From NCBI GenBank assembly GCA_001839685.1, contig MLAK01000957.1, positions 1 to 14,391 of the forward strand: 14,391 bases of DNA, read 5' to 3'. The notes beneath the pieces were generated by a model, which ran no database searches, was not told the origin of the DNA, and worked only from the letters and a program-made list of their open reading frames with translations. Numbering within the stretch: the stretch's first letter is position 1; each line of letters begins with the position of its first letter. Of the stretch, positions 1-9,087 are shown one piece after another. A program made the translations under genes and the position numbers. This stretch comes from Tritrichomonas foetus (taxonomy: Eukaryota > Parabasalia > Tritrichomonadida > Tritrichomonadidae).

Positions 1-43
1 ATTGAAAGCTTTTCAGACATCAAAAAAAAAATTACTTTTCTAA

Positions 44-100
44 AAGTGGGACATACTTTTTTAAGTGGGACACAGTTTTTGAAGTGACTGTATACATTTT
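44..100. repeat. 19-bp-period direct repeat (three units)
   Basis: Three consecutive units start at 44, 63 and 82, exactly 19 bp apart. Units 1 and 2 share AAGTGGGACA, then YA, one variable base and a T-run. Unit 3 keeps AAGTGACTGTATA followed by a T-run. A weak earlier half-unit (TTACTTTTCTA, about 33-43) may precede them. The array lies just downstream of the stop of the ubiquitin-like gene at 116. It could be a small tandem repeat or the subterminal repeats of a DNA transposon whose body lies left of the window. No transposase is visible here. Confidence 0.6.
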
Positions 101-115
101 GCTTGAAGGAAAAGT

Positions 116-1111
116 TCAAGTTTCTTCATTTTGGTGAGTGATATCATTTATTTGATTCAAGAAATGACTGTTTTGTCTCTTAGCAGAAACATTTTGAATG
201 TCTATCGGCTGAGGATGAGTTAAAAATATTGGAGGAGCTGGCGGTTGAACGTTTAAATTTGGATATGGATTAATTTTTTCTGCGAAAATACTGGCATATT
301 TATTGAATAAAAATGGTTCTTTTTCTTGAATTACTAATTTTTTAACCTTCTCCTTCTTATTGAAATGATTATATTTCTGGTATTGTTTCAAATTTGGATA
401 TTTCGCGGAAAGTTGGGCCTGAATTTGTGCCCTACTTTTTATTCCATTTGACCTTTCAATTTCAATATCACTTAAATCAGCTTTTTCGTCAGAATTAGGC
501 ATATTATCAATTTTTTTTTTATTCGCGAATTCTGAATTAACAGCATTTTGAATTAATTCGAGCACTTTATCTTGAGGATAAATTGGCTCAGTAATTTTGG
601 CAATCGCCTTTTGATAGGTGATTTCAAAATTTGATGGAGCATTTTTGATTTCATATTTGTGCTTTTTCAGGCTATCAAACGCCTGATATGTAGAAGAACT
701 GGGATCAGCCAAAATAAAAGGTTCATTCAAAGCTTTTATTGTATTCTGATAATCAATATCTGATTCCCATTCAGTTGGAAATTCATTAAGTTGAACTGAA
801 TTTTTGTTTTGCATTAAATGCGAATTTGAAATGGTTTGATGGAAAGAAACAAACCCGAAATTTTTAGGAATTGATTCTAATTCAGTTCGAGAAATTGGTT
901 CATAGAAAATAATTGTATCATTTTCAGAGTATCCAATACTGGAAATTAATTCATTGTCTTGTAAAACACGGCTATTTAAAACAAATTCCAAAATTTGATA
1001 TTCTAATTTATTCAAATAAACTAGGGCAACTTTGGTTTGATAAATAGTTGCATCTAGGCGCATATTAAGAAAATATGTTTTCCCACTTAGATGCATCAAT
1101 TTGAGATTCAT
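116..1111 (-). CDS. Protein with N-terminal ubiquitin-like domain, otherwise unknown
   Basis: The gene encodes 331 residues, starting at the ATG at 1111-1109 and ending in TGA. Residues 1-72 can be laid over ubiquitin without large gaps: a beta strand, a turn with SGKTYFLNM (ubiquitin TGKTITLEV), a helix region, then LNSRVLQDNELISSIGYSEN and a final TIIFYEP strand matching the ubiquitin segments around its LEDGRTLSDYNI loop. No Gly-Gly follows the domain, so it is a built-in domain, not a conjugated modifier. Residues 75-331 are polar and probably disordered. They include a short RAQIQAQLSAKYPN segment (227-240) and a Pro-rich stretch around 281-304. The remainder is unrecognised. Ubl proteins of this layout often act as proteasome or chaperone adaptors, but nothing here fixes that role. 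A second, weaker reading is an unrelated beta-grasp (RA or PB1-like) domain. Confidence 0.72.
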   Translation of the reverse strand: MNLKLMHLSGKTYFLNMRLDATIYQTKVALVYLNKLEYQILEFVLNSRVLQDNELISSIGYSENDTIIFYEPISRTELESIPKNFGFVSFHQTISNSHLMQNKNSVQLNEFPTEWESDIDYQNTIKALNEPFILADPSSSTYQAFDSLKKHKYEIKNAPSNFEITYQKAIAKITEPIYPQDKVLELIQNAVNSEFANKKKIDNMPNSDEKADLSDIEIERSNGIKSRAQIQAQLSAKYPNLKQYQKYNHFNKKEKVKKLVIQEKEPFLFNKYASIFAEKINPYPNLNVQPPAPPIFLTHPQPIDIQNVSAKRQNSHFLNQINDITHQNEET

Positions 1112-1322
1112 TTACTTTTGAATGGAAGCCGTTTATTTAATTGGCCTTATTCACCGTTTTTTCACCATTAAACGGTTACTTATCCACATGGAATAATTAA
1201 CATTCTCAATCAATAACGAAATTAAGCAAAAGAAATAAAACAAAAGAAATTAATAGATAAACCTGAAAATATCATTTATAAATTTATGAATTGACAGTGT
1301 TAATTAAATTAATTCAATCACT
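1112..1322 (-). promoter_or_regulatory. Upstream region of the ubiquitin-like gene and 3' end of RRP5
   Basis: This 211-bp spacer must hold both the RRP5 3' end and the promoter of the ubiquitin-like gene. Three CCGTTT/AACGG cores lie within 60 bp of the start codon: AGCCGTTTA at 1127-1135, ACCGTTTT at 1153-1160 and TTAAACGGTTAC at 1168-1179. The last contains TAACCG on the minus strand, which fits a Myb-type YAACNG site. A weak initiator candidate TCAAAAGTA sits just before the ATG. On the minus strand, TAAA tetramers at 1283-1286 and 1275-1278, about 40 bases after the RRP5 stop, could serve as trichomonad-type polyadenylation signals. A long pyrimidine-rich run occupies about 1205-1260 on the minus strand. 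Confidence 0.35.
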
Positions 1323-4300
1323 CTATTGATTTCGTGCTCTGTGTTCAATAGCAATCTGTTTGATATAAGCCTTACGAGTTGGATCATCTCCATGAGTTGT
1401 TTCAAAGTTGAGCCACTTTTTGAGTGTAGCACGCATTCTGTTTGTATTTAAGTCTGTGTGAGCCAAGCGATCATAAATCGCACGAGCGTGTTCAGTATCA
1501 CCATATTTAGTTTCCATGTCCGCGTATACATTCCAGTAATCATACTGGTTCTGTTTAACTTTCAGTAAGTTTTCGAAAACTGTTCTTCCATGTTCAATGT
1601 TTCCGTTTCTGAATTCCATGATTCCAAATCTTTCTGTGAGTTTCCATCTGTCTTCACTGCCCATTGCTTCGAGTGACTGGAAGCCTCTCTTTTGCTCTTC
1701 ACGGGCTTGTGTTGCTTTTCCTTCATTCATGAGAGTTTCCAAATACTTGCACCAGATTTTATAATTACCTTTACATCTTTTAAGAGCAAGTTTCCATGTT
1801 TCTGCTTCATGTTCTGGCTTTTGAGCACTTACGAAGACTCCAAAGTGTGACCAGATTCTTACTTTGTCTGTAGAAGAAGCAGCTTCATCAATAAGTGGTT
1901 TAAGTTCATTGATGAAATTATCTTTGGATGCTGTTAAAACTGATAGGTTGATATAAGAAATATAAACGTTAATCTTTTCTTGAACATCACCAATTGGTAA
2001 TTCATTAAGGGCTCTCCTGCAAGTTGCTTTAGCTTCTTCAATATCACCATTAGCATAATGGAATTCTATAAATTTAACCCAGAGATAACTGGAATGTGGG
2101 GCAGCAAGAAGCATTTTTGCAAATTCTTCTTTTGTCTTTGGTGCAGTTGGTTTAAGTTGATTGGCTTCAAGTTGTGCAATTTCTTGTTCAGAAAGTTTAA
2201 GTTTACGCTGAACAACTTCTGTGTCAGCATCAACTTCTTGATTATCATCGAAATCAAGATCAATTTCATTTAATTGTGCGCCATCACCTTCATTGTCTTC
2301 GTCATCTGAAGAAGAAGAAGATTCACTTGATTCTTCTTCTTTCTTTTGAAGTTCAACAAGTTTCAAATTGATTCTCTTCTTATCTGCATCAATTTCTTCG
2401 ATTTCAACTTGTGCGCGAGAATTCAAAAATGCTTGCCATTCCATTGGATCGTGATTTTCTAAGTTTGATCTATGAACCAAACCACTAACCTTGTGATAAT
2501 CCATTAATGTTACGAAAACACCATGCTCGTTGCATCCAGTGATGAAACCATTAAGTACATCACCAACTTTCAAATCATCAAATGTAAGAAGTTTACCTTC
2601 AACATCACTTCTACGTGAACTCAGTGAAATCGATTCGAATTCCTTCTTTCCATCTTTTTCTTCATATTTGATTGATTCAATTTTCACTGTAACAACACTT
2701 CCATCTGGGTACAAATCTTGTGGATTCTTAATATAAGAGTCTGCAATCTTGTTACGTGGAAGTTTTCCTGTAACACCACGAGAAATACGAACAAGAAGGT
2801 AGTTATCTGTATGATGAGAAACATAACCTTGAAGAACTTTCCCTTCTTCAATTTCAACTTTTTCAAAGTTTCCTTCGAAAGCTGAAGGACGAGTTGAAAC
2901 ATATTTGTCTTCACCTGGAATATAACAAACATCGATAACTTGTCCTTCTTTAATTGAACGAAGTGGATTGAATTTGAACTCATCAGATACATCAGTAATA
3001 TCAAGAATTCGTCTATCGTTCATGCCAAGACTAACTTTAGCGAAATCTCCAGCTTTTACTTGAAGAACTTTAGCAAAGTGAACATTAGCACTATCTTCGG
3101 GACTAATTGCAGAAACAAGAACAAATGGCCCATTTGTACCTGTAACAAAACCTTCAATACGATCGCCTTCAGAGAAATTATCTTGAAGTGGTTTCGAAAT
3201 AAGTTTGCGATCGCTTCCAGAAAGTTGCATGGCATGAATTGTTCCTTTGGTGAATGGTGAAAGGCTTAATTGAAGGTAATCACTAACAACTTTAGTAACA
3301 AAGCCTGTTACAGACATTCCTTCTTTGAAATCTTCAGGTTGCTGTGGTGAAGTTGGATCTGTAACCATGTAATTAGATTTGTTACCAGAAATGAGTTGTC
3401 CTTTTATAATATCTCCAACTTTAGCTGCACTGCTGATTTGTGATCGATGGATTTTTCCTGCTCTTCCATCACGTAAACGAAGAGAGGCATAAGTACTTCC
3501 GATTTTCGTAATTTCTGCATCAACATGATTACTTAAGTCTGTATTAGTTAAGTATGCTGGAATGCCAATAATTGTGTTTAAGTATGGCTCTGTAGCAGTA
3601 AGTGCGAGCTCTTGTCCGACTTTAACATAATCAGAATAGCCCATATGATTATTGTAATTATTTGTTGGTGCAAGAACTATATGATTATTATATTTTGCAA
3701 CGATAACTGGTTCAAGAACACCAACTACTGTCGCATTGAAAGATTTTCCAATCTCTAATTCAAGAACACCTTCTTCAAAACGATCAAGGACTGCTGTGTT
3801 TGAAATGTAATCGAAATAAGCAATTTGGAGTGTTTCCCCTTCTGCTGCGTTAATAGATGAAATTCCTTTCCATTCATTTGGTAAATTATAAAGGAATTGC
3901 TCACCAACTTGTTGAGGAGCTTCTGTCACATGGAAAGTTGTTTCTTCAACTGGTTGTTTGAAGTTATGATTAGCGTCAAACAAAAAGTTCTTTAAGTAAA
4001 GCTCACTTTCACCATGTTCAGCTGGAACTGTAAGTGAAATATGTCCATTATCTGCTTTTTGGACATAAGCATTTACAGATTCACCAAGTTTTAATTTTTG
4101 ATTATGTACAAGACCGGAAGCACGACCAAAGAATGAAATAAATGATCCATATGGCTGTGAACCACTTACATAACCAAAATAAGTTTGTTGAAGAGAAATT
4201 TCATCATTTGACCTTGGAATAGTATTCACATTTTGTTTGAAGCATTGCTTACGAGTAAGAACAGCAGGAGCTGAAATACCTGGAAGTCTTACAAGAACAC

Positions 4301-6242
4301 CACGAAGTTTCTTTCCAATAGACATGCAATCTCTAATTCTCAGTGAAAGATCAATATTATCAGAAAAGTGAGTGTTTGGAATAATAGCCTTAAATTGGCC
4401 GTATTTTGAAGGAAGTTGGACTTGAACTGCATCATTTGTGAATCCAATGATTTTGACTGTTAATTCAAGACCAAGTTGTAAAATGCTATCATCTGTAGCA
4501 GTAACAGACATATTAATTTTATCACCATCTAGTGTAACAACACGTGCACGAAGGACATGGCCAGCTTGATAAATTTTAGATACATCTGAACCATGTTGAA
4601 GTGGTAAATATTGGGCGGGAATCATTGCAACAAGTCCATTAAACATTTCAACAATCATTCCTGCTTTAACTACTTTTTTAACAATGACATGAGAAAATTG
4701 ATTCTTTCGGATTTGTTTAATTTCTTCATTTTCCGCTGGTTTTTGTTCTTCATTTTCTTGATTTTCCTCGGTTTGGTTAGTTTCTTTGATTTCTGATGCT
4801 TTTGATTCGTAAACTTCGCGATTATGGATTAAACTTCTAACATCATCAAGTGAAGTGATTCTCATATAATGAGAATTAATTAATTTTTCTTTCATTGCGA
4901 GTCTTAATTGACCATTCTCTTTTGAAAGAACAATAACTTTTACTTCTGAGCCTTTTTGTAATTTACTAGTGTCTTCACAATAGGCGAGTGGACATAAACC
5001 TGTTAAGAATTTTGACACTTTCACAAAAACTCCGAATTTTGGATGAACTTGTGAAACTGTTCCATCATAAATTTGACCAACAACTGCATCTTCAGCACAG
5101 AAAACTTCGAGATTCAAAGTTTCTTCATCATCAGCGGCAAATAAAATATCGTCAATGGGCCTTCTTTCAATGATTCTGACTTTATGCTTATCACCAGCAG
5201 CAATTGAATAGTCAGCTTTAGTTGCTCCAAGATCGATGAAAATGCGGGATTCAATTCCATTTTGCTCCAAAGTGCACTCAATTCCAATTCCCGAACGAAT
5301 TCGAAGGACATCAGCTTCAACAATTTGTCCAAGTCTGACATTGAAGCAATTTGGCCTAGTTCCAGCAACAATTGAAGGAATTGCAGACATCCATAATATT
5401 TTCTGTGCTGGATCGATTAATAAAGGACGAGCACGAACTGGGTCGCCTTGGTTGAGTCCTGCCGGCCAGGAGAATTTCGAACAAACTCCAGAAAATGAGC
5501 CGCCAACGAGAAGTTTCAATGCGCCACTTGGCGGATTGGTTTTGACGACAGAATTTATGACGGAGTATGGCCTGATGACATCAAATTGAGGGGCCGTTTC
5601 ATCAACGCTTGGGAAGGCTTCTGAAGTGTCGATTATATCGAATCTCAAAATTTTGGCATCTTCATCGGCTTTTATCACCTTTGCGAAAACTGGCTGGCCG
5701 ATTTTCAAGCTCCTCTTCTTTCCTTCTGAGTCTTTTTCGGGGAGGAAGCAATTATATCCATCGCGGCCGATATCAAGAATATAACCGTTATCTTCTTTTG
5801 ACTTAACAGCTGCATAGAAAAGGCTGTCGACTTTTGTTGGAATGCCGATATTGATGAGCGACGGGCGAATTGATAATTCGACTGGATTTGTTCCGGCCGA
5901 TAAAACAACAGCCATAACAAACGATCCAAATTCAAAGAAATCTGTAAGCGTGTGAAGTGAGGAGCGGTTTTCTTCGACAGCAATTTGCAATTGTTGAAGG
6001 AAGTAATCATTCACTTCAGTGAAAAGTAAAACACCACGATGTCCTCCTGGCAAGTCAATGTAAACTGCATCATCTTCAACAGAGCGGACTGATCCGAGGA
6101 CAATACAACCTTGTGCATAATCACTTATTGAAATTGACGAATTAATTTTTGGCGCGGCTTTCTTTTGTTTCTTTGTGTGTTTATTTTTGAAACCGAATGG
6201 TTTTTTCGTTGGGGCGGGGCCTCGCGGGAGAGTTCCGTCCAT
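1323..6242 (-). CDS. RRP5: rRNA biogenesis protein RRP5 (PDCD11 homologue)
   Basis: RRP5 is the nucleolar factor needed for both the early 18S pre-rRNA cleavages and the ITS1 cleavage, so it serves both ribosomal subunits. The first in-frame ATG is at 6242-6240, giving 1639 residues. The frame is open further to 6278, but only GTG codons lie there. The start is supported by MDGTLPRG, which resembles the FPRGG motif near the N-terminus of yeast and human RRP5. A Lys-rich segment follows (KNKHTKKQKK). Residues from about 45 to 1300 form many S1-type RNA-binding domains. The clearest are QGCIVLGSVRSVEDDAVYID, VGQIYDGTVSQVHPKFGVFV and VGDVLNGFITGCNEHGVFVT. An acidic Ser/Glu/Asp linker lies at about 1305-1345. 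Residues 1365-1639 are HAT/TPR helices (SSYLWVKFIEFHYANGDIEEA; RMRATLKKWLNFETTHGD). Length matches the family (1729 in yeast, 1871 in human). No introns are visible. Codon use is more GC-rich than in the coiled-coil gene. Confidence 0.95.
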   Translation of the reverse strand: MDGTLPRGPAPTKKPFGFKNKHTKKQKKAAPKINSSISISDYAQGCIVLGSVRSVEDDAVYIDLPGGHRGVLLFTEVNDYFLQQLQIAVEENRSSLHTLTDFFEFGSFVMAVVLSAGTNPVELSIRPSLINIGIPTKVDSLFYAAVKSKEDNGYILDIGRDGYNCFLPEKDSEGKKRSLKIGQPVFAKVIKADEDAKILRFDIIDTSEAFPSVDETAPQFDVIRPYSVINSVVKTNPPSGALKLLVGGSFSGVCSKFSWPAGLNQGDPVRARPLLIDPAQKILWMSAIPSIVAGTRPNCFNVRLGQIVEADVLRIRSGIGIECTLEQNGIESRIFIDLGATKADYSIAAGDKHKVRIIERRPIDDILFAADDEETLNLEVFCAEDAVVGQIYDGTVSQVHPKFGVFVKVSKFLTGLCPLAYCEDTSKLQKGSEVKVIVLSKENGQLRLAMKEKLINSHYMRITSLDDVRSLIHNREVYESKASEIKETNQTEENQENEEQKPAENEEIKQIRKNQFSHVIVKKVVKAGMIVEMFNGLVAMIPAQYLPLQHGSDVSKIYQAGHVLRARVVTLDGDKINMSVTATDDSILQLGLELTVKIIGFTNDAVQVQLPSKYGQFKAIIPNTHFSDNIDLSLRIRDCMSIGKKLRGVLVRLPGISAPAVLTRKQCFKQNVNTIPRSNDEISLQQTYFGYVSGSQPYGSFISFFGRASGLVHNQKLKLGESVNAYVQKADNGHISLTVPAEHGESELYLKNFLFDANHNFKQPVEETTFHVTEAPQQVGEQFLYNLPNEWKGISSINAAEGETLQIAYFDYISNTAVLDRFEEGVLELEIGKSFNATVVGVLEPVIVAKYNNHIVLAPTNNYNNHMGYSDYVKVGQELALTATEPYLNTIIGIPAYLTNTDLSNHVDAEITKIGSTYASLRLRDGRAGKIHRSQISSAAKVGDIIKGQLISGNKSNYMVTDPTSPQQPEDFKEGMSVTGFVTKVVSDYLQLSLSPFTKGTIHAMQLSGSDRKLISKPLQDNFSEGDRIEGFVTGTNGPFVLVSAISPEDSANVHFAKVLQVKAGDFAKVSLGMNDRRILDITDVSDEFKFNPLRSIKEGQVIDVCYIPGEDKYVSTRPSAFEGNFEKVEIEEGKVLQGYVSHHTDNYLLVRISRGVTGKLPRNKIADSYIKNPQDLYPDGSVVTVKIESIKYEEKDGKKEFESISLSSRRSDVEGKLLTFDDLKVGDVLNGFITGCNEHGVFVTLMDYHKVSGLVHRSNLENHDPMEWQAFLNSRAQVEIEEIDADKKRINLKLVELQKKEEESSESSSSSDDEDNEGDGAQLNEIDLDFDDNQEVDADTEVVQRKLKLSEQEIAQLEANQLKPTAPKTKEEFAKMLLAAPHSSYLWVKFIEFHYANGDIEEAKATCRRALNELPIGDVQEKINVYISYINLSVLTASKDNFINELKPLIDEAASSTDKVRIWSHFGVFVSAQKPEHEAETWKLALKRCKGNYKIWCKYLETLMNEGKATQAREEQKRGFQSLEAMGSEDRWKLTERFGIMEFRNGNIEHGRTVFENLLKVKQNQYDYWNVYADMETKYGDTEHARAIYDRLAHTDLNTNRMRATLKKWLNFETTHGDDPTRKAYIKQIAIEHRARNQ

Positions 6243-6759
6243 AAAATCTGAAAATGGTCGCCGTTCGATGACCACGGGTCAAAAAATTGAGAGGGTTAAA
6301 ATCTCCTAAGATTTTAAATTTCCATTCAATTTTAATGATTGATTTTCTTAGAGATGATCAAATTTTCATGAACTTATTTAATGACACAATGATTAACAAG
6401 CATTCATTTATCAAAACTTCGCCAATCAGTTTTTGATTCACACAATCAGTATCAATTCATTGATCTTATTATGATTTTCTCTTGTGATTATTAGTATGCA
6501 AACCATCCTCGCAACTAACCATCATATATTACTCATATATTTCTAGTTAAAAGCAATTTAATCACTTTTCAAGATCTGTGGTATCTTTTAATTCGAATCT
6601 ACATTAAATTGAAAATCAATAAAAATCTGCTCCAAAACATAATTCAAAAAGATAAATAATACAAAACCTTAGAATCAAGAAAAAAGAAAGGAATTGATTC
6701 GATCAATAACTTTATTTATTTTCAGGAAAAAATCAAATTAATGAATTGTGAGATAAAAT
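6243..6759 (-). promoter_or_regulatory. RRP5 upstream region with dyad, gene-free
   Basis: This 517-bp AT-rich stretch lies between RRP5 and the EF-hand gene. On the minus strand, directly before the RRP5 ATG, there is CATTTTCAGATTTT followed by ATG, and 30 bases further up TCTCAATTTTTTG. Either TCA could be the initiator, though neither matches TCAYWWTTA fully. A perfect 9-bp inverted repeat, TTAAAATCT-CCTA-AGATTTTAA, lies at 6296-6317. At the far end, TAAA overlaps the EF-hand stop codon (TTTAAATTTT), as in trichomonad polyadenylation signals. Longer reading frames and RNA genes were not seen in the remainder. Confidence 0.35.
6296..6317. repeat. Perfect 9-bp inverted repeat, 4-bp spacer
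   Basis: The arms TTAAAATCT (6296-6304) and AGATTTTAA (6309-6317) are exact reverse complements around CCTA. The element lies 54-75 bases upstream of the RRP5 start codon. It could be a dimeric protein-binding site or a chance palindrome in AT-rich DNA. Confidence 0.6.
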
Positions 6760-9072
6760 TTAAACCATTTCTACAGTCCTGCTTGTTTCAACGTCGTGAC
6801 AGAATTTCTCCCAGTCAACGTCTCCTTGCCTGTTGAATCTGTAAGCCCTGAGAAGTGTGAGATAGTCAACTTCTCTGATGATGAGACCGAAAGATGCAAC
6901 AGCCTGCCTGAATTCTCTTGCTGGAATTGGCTCTCCTGGTGTGCATCCACTGAATGGGTCACGGACACGCTTGTGCCTTTCCTGGATTCTCTCTCTGAGA
7001 GAGTTTACGAGGATGGCTACTTGACGATCAGGTACATTTGAAACTTGTGATGTTATACGAATTGATGACAAATCGTTAACAGTAAGTTGTAATTCATTTA
7101 CGAATCGGAAAAGGAGTTTGTAATTCAAAAGTTCTGGACGACGTCTATCTTGGAAGTCCTCTTCAAGGAATTGTTGCTCTAACCTTGAAGTTTCGAAATT
7201 AGTTGCTTCCAAAATTGCACCAAGTCTATTTTTCATTACGTAACCGCTTCTAGATGAATCGTATCTGAAGAAGACTTCTTCTGGTGAAATTCTTTGGTAG
7301 TCAAGATGGCTCTTGAGTCTCCTGAGAACTTCGAGAGTCTCAGGGCGTGGTCCATTGGGTGCCGATGAGGCGAGGCGTTGAGATTCGTGATAAACTTGCT
7401 TGGCATGGTTGGAAATGTCTTTGCACATATTTTCATAGTTGGTTCTGAATGGTTGATCACGATAGAATTCGGTTAAAGTTGCGACATCTCTTTGAGAAAG
7501 TGAAGGATTGAAACGGAGGACTAAAGATTGGAATTGGGAAGTTGGAACTGTTCCTTGATGAAGAGAGTCTCTAGCACGGAATTCTTCATAAATTCCGACT
7601 TTTTGTCTTTTGGCAGATTCGATAATTGATACAAGAATGTTCAAAATGTCTTCAGGTGGTCTCTCACGAACTTCTGGCTCACGTCTTGTTTCGACTGGCT
7701 CTGGAACAACTGGTTCTGGAAGGACTGGATCGATTGTATCACAGAATGCAGCATAGTCGAAAAGCGAAGCAGCATTTGGTCCAAGTGAAGTCATGAGCAT
7801 TGTCCATTCTTTGGTTGTGAAATCAAATGAAATGGAGTGAAGTGCATGAGCAAGATCTCTGATTGCGATTTGACCTGAGCGATCACGATCATATCTAACA
7901 AGCCTTGGTTTAAGGCGAAGTTGACGATCAGCCAAATATGTTCTCAGTCTATCAATAATTTGAGAAGCAGTTGGAACCATTTGGACTGTTGGTGGTAAAA
8001 TATCAGCCAAGAATCTTCTGTATTCAATATTTCCATTACCATCTGAGTATTCTTGTTCAAGAACATCAACGTCAGTTTGACCAATTTTGAATTTTTCAGC
8101 GTTGAGTGTCTTGAAGAATCTTGCAGAATTAATTAATCCAGTATCACGTGGATCAAGAATTCTGAGCTTTTCACCAATTTGTGAATGTCTATTCTTTTCA
8201 ACGTCTCGAAGGTATGCAAGAGTGACGTCGATGCTTCCTTTTGTTGAAAAGGTGCTCTTTGTTGATGGCGGCTGATTAACAATTGCCTTTTGGATTTCAT
8301 CACAGAACACACGATAAGGAACTTGGTCGTTATTATCAGCAAATGCTTCAACAAGTTGAACAAGCTGAGTTGCATTAATTCTCAAATTAAATGAATAGAG
8401 GGCATTAAGGAATACTTTCTTTGGTAATGTTCCACGCTTGAATTTATCGAGTCCCAAAAATGTTGAAAGGGGATCAACTGATTGGGCGTTGATGTCATAA
8501 GCGACTTGATTGAAGTAGAGTGGAAGCTCTTTGTTGAATCCAATTTGGGTTGGTGGACGAGTTGCCTGCTCATGCTGGATTCTTTTAATTTCACGATCAA
8601 GTTGAAGATATTCAACTTCGTTTTCACCATTTCTGAAGCGTTCGCAAATCTTCTTGGTGAGTGGAGTGCTTCCGAATGTCCTCAAGAAGTGGTTGACTGA
8701 AACATGGCCGCAATGGTGACGATCGCATTCTTCCATGGTGTCTTGCAGGAAGATGCAGCGTGATTGAAGCTGGCGGCCAAATTCGGCAACATCATCATCA
8801 GTAGCACCAACGCGGGCGGTTTCTGTGACTCCATCAACATTCATGAAATCGGCGTAAAGAAAATCTTGCTCTTGTAGGTATGGCTGGACGAGTGTGGCAA
8901 TGCGGGCTTCACTGACCCACATGTTGATTGACGAGAGGATTTTCCGGAAAAGTTCATATTTGATTTTTCCAATTTCATCGGGATCCCAATCATGGAACAA
9001 ATCTTCTGGGGTTGTCCCCTTCCTTCTAGCAATGGTTCGAAACTCTGTAATAAAGGCGATACGATCTTGCAT
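6760..9072 (-). CDS. EF-hand repeat protein, 770 aa
   Basis: The gene starts at the ATG at 9072-9070 and ends in TAA, giving 770 residues. It is built from repeated helix-loop-helix units of EF-hand type, most with degraded calcium loops. Examples are DWDPDEIGKIKYELF (28-42), LDKFKRGTLPKKVF (208-221), LDPRDTGLINSARFF (306-320), DGNGNIEYRRF (344-354), RYDSSRSGYVMKNRL (603-617) and FNRQGDVDWEKF (746-757). The loop DRDRSGQIAIRD (395-406) has correct D/D/S/Q/D spacing and is the best candidate for real calcium binding. A Pro/Glu-rich linker at 450-472 (LPEPVVPEPVETRREPEVRE) divides the protein into two halves. There is no signal peptide or membrane segment. The overall plan resembles EFCAB6-like multi-EF-hand proteins, which are often axonemal or cytoskeletal. 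Function beyond calcium sensing or structure is inference. A clear initiator element lies 22 bases upstream. Confidence 0.85.
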   Translation of the reverse strand: MQDRIAFITEFRTIARRKGTTPEDLFHDWDPDEIGKIKYELFRKILSSINMWVSEARIATLVQPYLQEQDFLYADFMNVDGVTETARVGATDDDVAEFGRQLQSRCIFLQDTMEECDRHHCGHVSVNHFLRTFGSTPLTKKICERFRNGENEVEYLQLDREIKRIQHEQATRPPTQIGFNKELPLYFNQVAYDINAQSVDPLSTFLGLDKFKRGTLPKKVFLNALYSFNLRINATQLVQLVEAFADNNDQVPYRVFCDEIQKAIVNQPPSTKSTFSTKGSIDVTLAYLRDVEKNRHSQIGEKLRILDPRDTGLINSARFFKTLNAEKFKIGQTDVDVLEQEYSDGNGNIEYRRFLADILPPTVQMVPTASQIIDRLRTYLADRQLRLKPRLVRYDRDRSGQIAIRDLAHALHSISFDFTTKEWTMLMTSLGPNAASLFDYAAFCDTIDPVLPEPVVPEPVETRREPEVRERPPEDILNILVSIIESAKRQKVGIYEEFRARDSLHQGTVPTSQFQSLVLRFNPSLSQRDVATLTEFYRDQPFRTNYENMCKDISNHAKQVYHESQRLASSAPNGPRPETLEVLRRLKSHLDYQRISPEEVFFRYDSSRSGYVMKNRLGAILEATNFETSRLEQQFLEEDFQDRRRPELLNYKLLFRFVNELQLTVNDLSSIRITSQVSNVPDRQVAILVNSLRERIQERHKRVRDPFSGCTPGEPIPAREFRQAVASFGLIIREVDYLTLLRAYRFNRQGDVDWEKFCHDVETSRTVEMV

Positions 9073-9087
9073 TGAATACTGAAAATA

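Noticed and set aside
6243..6275. GTG start 11 codons upstream of the RRP5 ATG
   Set aside because: GTG starts are not expected in a nuclear eukaryotic gene, and the ATG places an LPRG motif where RRP5 proteins have FPRGG.
6580..6600. TTCGAATCT resembling a tRNA T-loop (also at about 9990)
   Set aside because: No matching A-box, acceptor stem or anticodon arm could be laid out around either site.
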